Assembly (NCBI RefSeq): GCF_030272615.1
Contig: NC_081413.1
Span: 716,057,867 to 716,121,866 of the forward strand
Direction: 5' to 3'
Length of the DNA: 64,000 nucleotides
Origin: Cryptomeria japonica
Lineage: Eukaryota > Streptophyta > Pinopsida > Cupressales > Cupressaceae
Both the position numbers and the translations under genes were made by a program. Each line of letters begins with the position of its first letter. Position 1 is the stretch's first letter. The notes under the pieces were generated by a model. It was given only the letters and a program-made list of their open reading frames with translations, was not told the DNA's origin and did not search any database. Of this stretch, positions 48,241-58,578 are shown piece after piece.

Positions 48241-49578
48241 GGATTATATCTTTTGAACAAGAGACATGTGTAACCAAATACTATTTCCTCTAAATTTATT
48301 TGAATCGGTGACAAGTAATATTAATCTTTCAAAAAGATATAGTTGTACTTTTTCAAATAAAAGCTTAACTTAAAATAAATCAACAAGTAGTGTTTGTCTT
48401 TATTCTATCAAAACAAGAATTATTAATGAAAACATATCTTTCAAAAGAATGCACAAAGACAATCTGATCATCAAAACAGCAACACAAATTTTTAGAAGTG
48501 GAAAACCCTTAAAGGGTGAAAAACCACTTATAAATCATTCATTATGAAAAGGAATCTCACTGATTATAATAATGTCTCACTGACATCACAAGTTTGAGGT
48601 CTCACTGACATACAAATTACCCCTTGATTATGCATAAAAAAACTTGATACAGAGATGGATCTCTATTTTCAATACATAACAATTATCTCCTTCACTTTGT
48701 AAGGACTCTTTCTACTACCAAAAATGCACTATAGGTATCACTGCTTTACACTTGTTTTCTCCAAGAATGTTTAGATCAAATTTATAACAGTAAATATGTT
48801 TCATCACGATCTCATTCTAACTAAGTGCTACAAAACAAACACTATCATTTATGTATATCTTTAGAGTACTCAATCAACCTTTAATATTGGAGTTCAAAAA
48901 CTCTAAGAGCTTTCATCAAAGATATTTACATTTGACCACACTTCTCAATTGCTCATTCTATTACAAATCAACTAGTTATAAAACAACCACCATTGAACTC
49001 TCATACCTGATTAGACAAACAAAGAGTGGAACTTCATTAATCCTTAGATCATCTTTCAAATACTTCATTTGTTTCCCTAAGAACTTGCTAGAGGAAAAAT
49101 GGCCTTAAACACATTACTTTGTTTTATTGTAATGTGAAGTATAATTGTTTACCATAAGAAGGATATCAGAAACCCTTGTATAGGGTTAAAGAGAGGTTTT
49201 AGACAAAATAGAGTGTCGACAAGGTATTTCAACCAAAAATGTAGACCACCCCCCTTATTGTATAAAATCTTGAATTTTATTCATTGTCTTTAGATTGAAT
49301 GATCAGGAACAGAGTATGTTGCAAGAGGTACAACTCAAAATGGCTACAAACATTGACTGATATTTCGTGTAAATTATAATACATCCATTGAGTGATTGTA
49401 ATAGAACCAAGTAACACACATTATACCAAGGAAGCAATACATAGTCCAAAAATTGGACTCCTTATATCCCCATATCTCCATGGCCATAGCTTCACATATC
49501 ATTACCATATACATAGCCAAAGTACCATATAGTATCCATAATGATGGTTTTTGACATCAAATGCCAATCATACCAACA
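48240..49578 (-). repeat. Copia 3' LTR (lower border uncertain)
   Basis: On the minus strand CCAGGGGGAGAT (polypurine tract, about 49590-49579) precedes TGTTGGTATG, the LTR start at 49578. A GTGGTTTTTCACCC...GGGTTTTCCAC segment near 48490-48530 resembles the LTR-like block at about 2540-2570. The TG/CA end at the lower side could not be fixed. Confidence 0.55.
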
Positions 49579-49971
49579 ATCTCCCCCTGGCACTGATGGC
49601 AAAAACACTCTAGCATCCTTCTCCCACTGATTTTGGTGGCAATGATAGGGAGGGGGAACAAAAATAGGATAGACCACAAAAATAAGAGGAACCAATTAGA
49701 CAAAGTCACTGCAAAGAAACTTTAGTCCATGAGATAGCTCCATCACAACTTTTCCACCTTGATGAGAGGAGGATTTTTGGTAAGGGTATACTATGTGGTG
49801 CAAAGTGCCAAATATACCAAATCACACACTTGTCTAAAAATGTGCCCAAAGAAGTTGAAGAGGAATGCAACCTATAGTGTCTTCTAGTTGAGGATTGGAG
49901 GAATCCCCACTACCTTTAATTTACTTTCCAAAGTAAGAGGATAGAAGCTTAGACAAAGGGGTCAAGCTAAC

Positions 49972-50220
49972 CTGGTGAACATAGTCAGAAACAATAGGCC
50001 ATAGATCAACAATGACATATTTTTCACCAACCTTATAATAAATATCTTCAAAGCCTGTAGATTGAACAATAGGATCAAAGAAGGCCCGATAAATTTATCC
50101 ATCATGACAATTCGCAAGAGTCTTGAAACTAGCATCCAAAATAAAAACAAGGGACTTCATCATAAAATCATCAGTTCTGCAGAAAAGACATTTGCATTGA
50201 ACCTCTTGAAACTTGGGCAT
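49972..50220 (-). pseudogene. Extra reading frame between RNase H and the 3' LTR
   Basis: An ATG at 50220 opens 83 codons with one in-frame TAA (50095-50097). The last codon, CAG, is followed by GTTAGC, so this may be an exon ending at a splice donor. The protein has a C-x-C-x2-C motif near its start (QCKCLFCRTDDF), then a YYKVGEKYVIVDLWPIVSDYVHQ-like stretch without gaps. I do not recognise it. Some plant copia (Sirevirus-type) elements carry an additional, envelope-like or captured frame in this position. Confidence 0.5.
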
Positions 50221-50958
50221 ACATGCACAAACCAAGGAAAATGATATATTGACTTGGCTTTACTCACACTAACTTACAAATCAAAACAAACCCTTATAAA
50301 ATCAATGGTAACTAGACGAGCCCTTTAAATAGCCAACTGTGAATCTGAAAGGATTCATCAATCACTAAAAATAGCTACAAATCCAAAAATCAGATCAAGA
50401 ACATTTTGTCTGATCCAGCAATATCCAAAAAATATATGTACAATTGAAAGAGATGAAATGATAGAGTAGAGAAATTATATCGTCTCCCATTCTCAAAATA
50501 TAAACCATCCAACTTTGAACTACAAAGTCCAACCAATGTGGTAGGCAAAGAATATCTGAAAATCAAACAACAACCCAAACAGTGGTAGAAGTACTAATTC
50601 AAAATAGAATAAAAGCTTACTATAAGATTTGAAGGAAGAAAAATTGATCACCAAGTATAAGCGCGCTTGTCCTCGTAAGCCAAGTTGTATGAACATGTCT
50701 GTTCTCGATAATTGCCAATCTTATCAATAGATAATAAGAAAAAAAAAAATCCTTCAAAAAGTAATAATGTGCCTATATGCTTGTTATCTTTAAGGATAGA
50801 AATGCCACAAACTCCCCCTGAAAGAGATGTTTTGTCAAATTCTTAAGATAAATTAGAAAATGAGATAAGACCTAATCTATGTCTCAGATTCTCAAAAAAA
50901 TTCTTTGACAAAGGTTTGGTAAATATGTCTACCACTTGATCCTGAGTGTTAACATATT

Positions 50959-51480
50959 TTAAACTTGCCTCATCTTCCTACACTTTTCTCTGATAAAATG
51001 ATATCTTATTGCAATGTGTTTTGTTCTAGCATGCATTACTGTATTTTTGGAATTGTTAATGGCACGTGTGTTGTCAATGAGAATGGGGATAGGTTTTGAT
51101 ACTTCTACTTTCATATTGGATAATGTTTGTGGAATCCATAGAACTTGAGTACAACAAGAGACATCAGTTATGTACTCTTCTTTTGTTGTTGATAAGGAGA
51201 TTGAATCTTGTTTTTTGCTATGCCAAGCTACAAGCTTTGAACCCAAGAAGAAAGCTACTCCACTAGTGCTTTTTCTATCAACCAAACAACCTGAGCAATC
51301 AACATTTTGTAAATGTAGTGAGAGTAAAATTAGGATACCATAAACAATAGTCAAAAGTTTCTTTAATGTATTTGAAGATCCTTTTAACAGCAGTGACATG
51401 TGACTCTCTTGGTGAAGCCTGAAAATGTGCAACTAAGCATACTGCACACACTATGTCAGGTCTTGATGTTGTAAGATATA
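50959..51480 (-). pseudogene. Copia RNase H
   Basis: The minus frame shows RKSTSGVAFFLGSKLVAWHSKKQ, ISLSTTKEEYI and ILIDNTRAI..SKN..MHARTKHI in the order of the copia RNase H. That enzyme degrades the RNA strand during reverse transcription. The N-terminal catalytic stretch is out of frame, and the usual AEAEY is TKEEY, so the domain is inactive. Confidence 0.85.
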
Positions 51481-52330
51481 AGACTCCCTATCATAGACCT
51501 ATACTTTGTTTGATCAACACAATGAGAATCATCTTCTTTACACAATTTACAACTTGTTGACATAGGAGTACTGATTGAACTGCATTAATCCATATGAAAC
51601 TTTTTTAGCATCTCTTTTGCATACTCAATCTAGGAGAGAAAAATACCTTTAGGAAGTTGTGTAACCTACAATCCAAGAAAGAAGGAAAGTTCTCCCAACA
51701 TAGACATTTTAAATTCTGATTGCATGATATTAGAGAGCATAGTGCACATAGTATCATTTGTACAACCAAAAATGATGTCATCTACATAGACTTCTACAAT
51801 GAGCACATCATCACCTTCAATCTTGATGTAAATAATACTATCAATTCCTTTGGTAAACCCATTTGTCAAAAGATGATTAATCTAGCATACCACACTCTAG
51901 GGGCTTGTTTCAAACCATATAAAACCTTATTTAATCTATAAACATGATCAGATTTATCCAAACAATGAAACCCTTTAGGTTTCTCCATATATACTTCTTC
52001 CTCAAGATACCCATTTAGAAAGGCAGTTTTAACATCCATTTGATAGATTTTGAAGTTTTTATAAACAAATAATGCTAAAAAGATTCTTTTTGCCTCTAGT
52101 CTAGCTACTGGAGAAAAAGTCTCACCAAAGTCAACTCCTTCAACTTGCGAGTACCCCTTGTAGACAAGTCTAGCTTTATTTCTTGGAACCTTCCCATATT
52201 CATCAAGCTTATTTCTAAAAGCCCTTTTTGCTCCTATGGCATTATTATTCTCAGGCCTAGAAACTAATTCCCATGTTTGTTTTTTTCAATTTGACTTATT
52301 TATTCTTCCATGGCCTTAACCCAACACTCA
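51480..52330 (-). pseudogene. Copia reverse transcriptase
   Basis: Across two or three frames the minus strand gives the copia RT order: [57 protein letters not shown], then VEVYVDDIIFG with the YVDD catalytic motif (about 51775-51785) and LSFFLGLQV. Frame breaks separate these blocks, so it is not functional. Confidence 0.85.
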
Positions 52331-52680
52331 TCTTTACTTGCCTCAGCATAATTTTTAGGTTCTAATTCTGAAAGTAAACAAAGATTGATTTGTTCACCTG
52401 ATAAAGTTGTTCTTCTTCTACTCAAGACACCTACATCCTTGTCTCCAATGATCTACTCTTGTGGATGATGTTTTAAGAGTGTTTTGCCTAGTGTTTTTGA
52501 AGGTGTTTTTGGTGCTGCTTCTGGAGGTTGATTTTTCATCTCTTCCTCCTTTTGTTCCATCTCTATTTCTAATTCAGATTCTACTTCCACATTCTCTAAA
52601 TTATTTTTGTCAACCTACAACTTCTTGTCAACTTTGACATTAGCACTTTCAACAATTCCTTTCAATCATTTATTAAAAAA

Positions 52681-53480
52681 TCAACATGCTTTTCTATTAG
52701 AAGAATAGCCAAGATAGATGCCTTCATCACACCTTGACTCAAAATTATCCAAATTTGCATCATCTTTCTTTATGTAACATTTGCTACCAAAAAATCTAAA
52801 ATACTTTAGTTTAGTTTTACAATACCACAGCTCATAGGGTGTATAGTTTGTTTTTACCCTTAGTTGCACTCTATTTAGAATGTATAGAGTTGTATGAACA
52901 ACTTCCTTCCTATATGCATTAGCTATAATTGCCTCATCAAGAATTGTCCTAGCCATTTCTTTAATAGTCTTGTTCTTCCTTTCAGCCACCCCATTTTGTT
53001 CAGGTGTCCTTGAAGCAGCATATTGCCTTTTTATACCATATTGTTCACAATACTCTTCAAATTCACTTGAAGCGTATTCTCCTCCTTGATCTAATCTTAG
53101 GCATTTGATCTTCATATTTGACTCTTTTTCCACCATCTTCTTAAATACCTTGAACCTGTGAAAATCCTCAGACTTATGTTTAAGAAAGGTTACCCATGTC
53201 ATTTGAGTATAATCATCTATGAAAAGCATAAAATATATCTCTCCATTTATAGACCTTGTCCTTCTAGGACCACACAAGTCAGTATGAACAAGTTGTAAAG
53301 GATTATTAGTCACATGTTCTTTTTTTTTGTAACTAACTCTATTTTGTTTACCATTCTTGACATTCGTTGCAAATTATATTTCTAGGTTTATTTATAGAAG
53401 GCATGTCTCTAACATTTGGATTTTTACTAACCTTGACAAGATTATCAAAGTTTAAATGTCCTAATCTTTTTATGCAATAG
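52681..53480 (-). pseudogene. Copia integrase
   Basis: The zinc-binding part (GHLNFDNL ... CNEC, about 53310-53480) is in a broken frame. The core is open from 53313 to 52681. The catalytic residues sit in HTDLCGP, RLDQGGEY and PEQNGVAERKN, so the D-D-E triad appears intact. It inserts element DNA into the host genome. The frame ends at a stop near the C-terminus. Confidence 0.88.
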
Positions 53481-54250
53481 CCAACTTTCTTCAATTTGAC
53501 TCATAAGACAAATGTGACTATTAGAGTCACCATTGGATACATTTTGTAAATGATAAACATTACCCTTGGTTCTCTTGCTTGTTGTAATAAGCCTCCCTGA
53601 TTTCCTTTTTACTTCATAGACCTGAGAATGAAAAGAAACTTCATAACCACTGTCACAAATTTGGCTCATGCTTAAGATATTATGTTTCAACCCATCAACA
53701 TAGTAGACATCATGAATAAGAATATTATCATTTAATAGAAAAATTCCAATACCTTTGTTTTGGATAGAAGAATTATCACCGAACCTGAGAAATCCTCCTA
53801 CATAATCTTCAAGCTTTGTAAATTTGGTTGTGTCCCCTATCATGTGGTGAGAACAAACACTATCAAGAATCCACACATCCTCCTTGGCATGATAAGAAAC
53901 TTGTACTATCATTGAGTTTTCAATGTTTGTAACTACCTTAGGTTTCCAAATAGCTTTTCTCTTGGCTTTCATTTCTAAAATTGATTTTGAACAATCCTTT
54001 TTGAGGATTCAACTCCATTTTGCTTCTTCCAATCTTGAAGAGAAAATTTGCAATATCTGTTAGTACGTCCAAACCTATGACAATTGAAACACCTTACACC
54101 GTGATAATCAAAATATGATGTCTTCTTTTGTGTAAACCGAAAATTAGAAACTTTGTGTCGAAATATGCTACAACAAAAATAATAAACAAAGAAATGTGCC
54201 TTTGATCTCCATGGATGTCTCATTTCGATTAACCATGATGACCTAGACAT
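53445..54250 (-). pseudogene. Copia gag 3' end and protease
   Basis: Two open pieces, 54250-53975 and 53972-53445, lie in different frames. The first holds CFNCHRFGRTNRYC, a gag zinc knuckle whose histidine is Arg. The second has WILDSVCSHHM, where the protease DSG triad is DSV, so the catalytic glycine is lost. GAG-pre-integrase sequence (GLKHNILSMSQICDSGY) follows. Both key domains are damaged. Confidence 0.8.
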
Positions 54251-54283
54251 GAAATTTTTCTTTGGGCTATAAATCTGATGTAA

Positions 54284-54495
54284 TTGTTTTCAAAAAAGTT
54301 TGCACCCTTGATGACCCAAGAAACCTTGGTCATCAACCTTGTGAAATATAGATTCAACCTCACAACAGCGCAAGGTCCCACACTTGAGAGGTTCATTCCA
54401 TGTTTCACAAGCTTGATGACCAAGGTTTCTTGGGTCATCAAGGATGCAAACTTTTGTGAAACCAATTTTTGGCACACTCGGTGGGACACACTTTC
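54284..54495 (+). repeat. LTR end with 55-bp inverted repeat, and primer-site-like sequence
   Basis: Arm 1 at about 54291-54347 and arm 2 at about 54397-54458 are near-perfect inverted copies (GATGACC(C)AAGAAACCTTGG core). TTTTGGCACACTCGGTGGGAC (from about 54470) resembles the leader that follows many plant gypsy LTRs (TGGCGACTC.GCTGGGGA type). Identification rests on memory of such leaders. Confidence 0.45.
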
Positions 54496-54899
54496 AACAT
54501 ATTTGCTAAGGATTTAGTGTTGCTCTTAGTAATCCATCCTTTGAAGTCAGCTAATCAAGAACTTGGTGACTCTGAGGATAAAATTTACACTCTTGGTGAG
54601 GACCAAATACCACTTACATGCCAAGAATACAAATCACAACATCTTCTAGAGGTAATTTCCAATACTTTGAACTTTCATATTCAAATTCTAGAAGAACCAG
54701 AGGTAAGAATTCCTTGTCACGTACAAGGGGAATCCAAATAGAAGCATCTACACCCCTAAGGTCTCTTTCTACTCCACCATTCATAATATTAACACAACCT
54801 AAGGGCCCTTTCATCCATATAAATAGACCCCTATTCGCTATGGAAGTGTCAAGAGCACACACATTTGTCACGTTAATGGTGGCAACCCTTTAGTTCTTG

Positions 54900-55860
54900 C
54901 CTAGAAGAATGATATTCCAATAGAAGCCTTGAAGGCTATTCCATATTTCATAGGAAAAACCTTTGTCACCCCTAAAGAACACATTCAAGATGTGTCTAGC
55001 ATCTATACCATTTTTTATGTTACACAAGACAACGTGGTAGTAAGGCTTCTTGCCTCTTCTTTCAAAGGGAAATCCCTTCAGTGGTATAGAGGGTTGACTC
55101 CTGGTACAATCCATAATTGGGATGAACTAGGGGAAAAGTTATGCTAGCATTTTGAGGACAAAAGTGACCATTTGTCACTTATGGACCAGCTGACTACAAT
55201 CAAAAGAGCACCCCACGAATTCATGGGTGATTTTAACTATAGGTTTCAAAAGACATGGGATATAATCCCATCATTAGTAAAGCCTTCAAAAAACCATGTG
55301 TTTCTGTATTTTCTTAAGGCTTTAAATAGTGATATTGCTACTATGATTTAATCGATGGGAGGAAATAACCTTCCAGGGGCATATGATATTGCCATAAGCG
55401 CAGAAAATTTCTTGATCCAGGCAAGAAAGTTGTCTCCTAGGCCTCCAATGCCCTTATTTCTAGAGGCTCCTACCCAACAGCCTATTTTAGCTCCTACTCT
55501 GGTGGCTTCCACAAGCCATTCATTTACATAGACACTTGTTCCACTGCCATCAGATTTCCAAGAGCTTAAGACTCTGATGCAGGGACTTAGCAATAAGCTA
55601 GTAACTATGAAGAGGCAACAATTTCAAAGCAATAAGCTCTACCAGCAACAAAGTCAAATTATCAGCAGCAAAGATTCAATTTCCAAGGGAAGAACCAATG
55701 GAGTAATTCTAGGCCCTTAAATATCTTGAATCCCTCGATTGCAAGTATCTCAAAGGAACTAGTGCTAGTTAACAAAAATATTGCTCAGGAACAAGATTGG
55801 TGTACTCCATGCAATCAACCACACAATCTGGTCACTTGTCAAAATGGTGAGTTCCTTGGT
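54900..55860 (+). pseudogene. Gypsy-1 gag
   Basis: The plus frame from about 54900 carries SFKGKSLQWYRGL, IHNWDELGEKLC, HFEDKSDHLSL and KRAPHEFMGDFNYRFQKTW, the classical Retrotrans_gag pattern. Stops lie at 55145-55147 and 55349-55351 (the second probably from CAA). After a frame change CTPCNQPHNLVTC (about 55801-55840) forms a zinc knuckle. Gag forms the particle that packages element RNA. Confidence 0.85.
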
Positions 55861-56429
55861 GATATAAACTGAGCCAACAACATCAGGGAAACAACAGTTT
55901 TCCAATTGCTCTAGTCATCCACAGGGAGATACAAATTTTGTGAATTGGCAAGAGGTTGATTTATGTGGAATAAATCAGACAAGTGGAGACAATATGGCCA
56001 ACAATACAAGATCCAAAAAGAGGGCCATAGACCCTAGTGTCGCTTCTACCACAACAACTCAAACTTTGTCTATGGTAGCCATACAATCTCCAATGCCAAA
56101 TATCCCTCATAAGGTGGATGCTCCGAATAAAGAGAAAGATGTGACTCAATAGGTCATATAAGGAGAGCCACCTAAGGCTCCTATCATATCAAAACCGGAC
56201 CTTGTTGCCACCAAGACCTCTACTAAGGCTGTCATCCCCTTTAATATTGTTGAATAGATGAAGAGAGATAGCATCAATGTATATATGTATGATTCTCTTG
56301 CTATTCCATCTCAAAGAGACCTACTTCAGGAAGCCCTAAAGGGGATGGATGTTGCAGAGGATACCAATCAAGGTAGTAGTGCTTCCATTCCTACAAGCTT
56401 GGTGTAGTCATTAGAAGAAAAAAATCAAA

Positions 56430-57426
56430 ATAAAATTAGTAAGCCTCCCCCCTTTTATCTATCATTAATCATACGAGATAAGCTTGTTCATAATTGTATG
56501 ATAGATAGTGGAGCTAGTAGTTCAGTTATGTCTAAGGGAATAGTTGACCGCCTAGGTGTCCAATATGAGCCTATCACAAGAGGGGTGGTACAACTTGATG
56601 GCGCATCAGTTTAGACTGTAAGGGTCACTAAAGATTTAAATTTGGCCTCGCATTCTTGCCCAGGTTGTAGTGTGTTGCAATACATCTCAGTGAATGACCT
56701 CCCTTCTTATTTTTCCATTTGTCTATCTAGGGAATTCACTGCTAAGATAGGTGGCTACCTATCTTTTGATTGGTCTCATATGTTGTTTAGGACAAGATAT
56801 GGTACCAAAGTAAGCATTAGGGTTGAGCCTATTGCCAATGATCATATAGAGCCCTATACTCCCAATCCTATCAACATTAATTGTACCCTCCATGAAGAGA
56901 AAGAAGAAGTTTCAGTAAGGGAACCTGCAACTCAATTGGAGAAGGTTCCTAATTGCCTACTTGATGAATGGGCAAATGTATTTCAATTCAATTGTATTGA
57001 TGAGATCAAAGAAATGGGCCTAGGTACCTATTGTATCCATAAAAAGGATGCCCCTATCCCCAATCTCTCAAAAGAAGACAATGACATACATGGATCGTGG
57101 GATATTTTCTTCAATGGCTCAAGGAACAAGACTAGCACAAGGGCTAGTGTGCTTCTTATTTCTCCAAGAGGGGAGAAATATTACTTTTCTTTCAGACTTC
57201 ATTTCTATTGCACTAATAATGTAGCTGAGTATGAAGCTTTAATTTTGGGTCTCCAAACTGCACAAAAGAGGGATCAAATATTTAAGAGTGCATGGAGATA
57301 GTGAGTTGGTTGTAAATCATATCAAAGCACCACCAAGAATAACCTCCCATAATTCCCACACTTGGAGGTTGATTCAATGTTGCACAAGGTTAATGACTAG
57401 GATTTTTCATCAAGCGGGTGAACTTT
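56430..57426 (+). pseudogene. Gypsy-1 protease joined to RNase H
   Basis: MIDSGASSSVMS (about 56498-56530) is an intact aspartic protease DSGA core. PSYFSICLSREF and GYLSFDWSHM follow (in the frame open at 56642-57301). Without any reverse transcriptase block, the frame then goes into WDIFFNGSRNK, GEKYYFSFRL and TNNVAEYEALILGL, an RNase H fold of the type found in Tat-lineage gypsy elements. After a frameshift near 57270 it continues with GDSELVVNHIK. Sequence then stops at the nested LTR. Confidence 0.8.
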
Positions 57427-58223
57427 TGTGACAACTGTTTATGGTGAAAATGGAAACAACAATATTGAAAGACTAAATGAATTCAACCACAAAACCCTAG
57501 CCTAACAACAACAAAGATCCACCATAACATATGAAGATTACCTAAGACAATGCAAATCAAATGAAATCACTAAGATTATATCATCACATGTCCAATAGGG
57601 TTTGAATCTCCATTCTTCCTATCTCCATTGATCTTGCTTGATATATTTGCTCTCAGATTTTATATGTGCACAAGAGCTCAACAAAGAACGGAAATGTGGT
57701 TGCAAGTAGGCTTCATTGCATATGAAAGTTCGAAAGCGTAGTGTAGTCAAATAATCAAATAGTTAGTTAGGGTTGATAATGAAGGAAGCATCTTCTTATA
57801 TAGAAGACACTATAAGAAATGGAGGGATAAGATTGAGAGGTATAAAAGATAAATGGTCGGCTATGATTAAAGGATAGGTAGAGAAAATAAGAAAATAATG
57901 AGAGGGTAGGTAGTGTAGGAATTAAGAGATGAATGACACATGTCATGGGTAGAAAAGGCTAATGAATTAATTAAATAAATAAAGATTTATTTAATTAATA
58001 GAAGAAGTGGGATCAATTAAATAAATAAGATATTTATTTAATTTAGGAAAAGGGTAATTTAAATAAATAAAAGTATTTATTTAAATAAGAAATAAGGCTA
58101 GAAGAGGATAAATGAATTAATTAAATAAATAAAGATTTATTTAATTAATAGAAGAATTAGGCTAAAGTAATTAAATAAATAAAGTATTTATTTAATTAGA
58201 CTGGACAATTTTAGGTGTCTACA
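57427..58223 (-). repeat. 3' LTR of gypsy-2
   Basis: 797 bp, plus-strand start TGTGACAACTG and end GTGTCTACA. The inner part is rich in TTAATTAAATAAATA repeats. The start on the minus strand, TGTAGACACC, is preceded by a good polypurine tract. It lies 355 bp upstream of the antisense gene start, so its outward face is also the upstream region of that gene. Confidence 0.8.
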
Positions 58224-58233
58224 TTTTGCCCCT

Positions 58234-58269
58234 CTTTGAGACAATGCAGCTTGTCGCATTGTTTCAAAG
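58234..58269. other. Hairpin next to the polypurine tract
   Basis: CTTTGAGACAATGC and GCATTGTTTCAAAG form a 14-bp stem with one mismatch and an 8-nt loop. The left arm overlaps the polypurine tract. Confidence 0.65.
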
Positions 58270-58578
58270 AAGATAAGATGAACTGATACAAAGTTGCCCC
58301 AAGATAGGAATGATATGCCCCCTTGAGAGATTGGATGAAAATGTTTGGAAAGATCACAGACAATCTCTCGATAAGAAAGAAAGGCTAGAATGGACTGACC
58401 GAATAGGATAGAGTGACAGAGTCACAGGATAATGAAGACTGACTCGAGAGACAAGGGTTAGGGATAGCGCTAGGGTAGTCTATAAGATAGACCATGAGGG
58501 GAATACATCCTCATTGTCATCCACACATCCAAGAGATCAGAGTGCAGAGAGAGAATAGAGTAGCAGCAGTCAGCAGTG

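Larger units (their letters stand above)
48240..54283 (-). mobile_element. Decayed Ty1/copia retrotransposon, 5' truncated
   Basis: Minus strand, in order: gag zinc knuckle (about 54100), protease, integrase, RT, RNase H, an extra frame, polypurine tract and 3' LTR. The domain order protease-integrase-RT-RNase H marks Ty1/copia. The 5' part (most of gag and the 5' LTR) is missing where plus-strand gypsy sequence begins at about 54284. The lower end of the 3' LTR is not resolved, so 48240 is approximate. Confidence 0.8.
54284..57426 (+). mobile_element. Decayed Ty3/gypsy retrotransposon (gypsy-1)
   Basis: Plus strand: the LTR end with an inverted repeat (54284-54470), leader, gag, zinc knuckle, protease and RNase H. 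It is cut at 57426 by the LTR of a second gypsy element. The rest of pol should lie beyond the right edge of the window if the nested element is complete. Confidence 0.8.
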
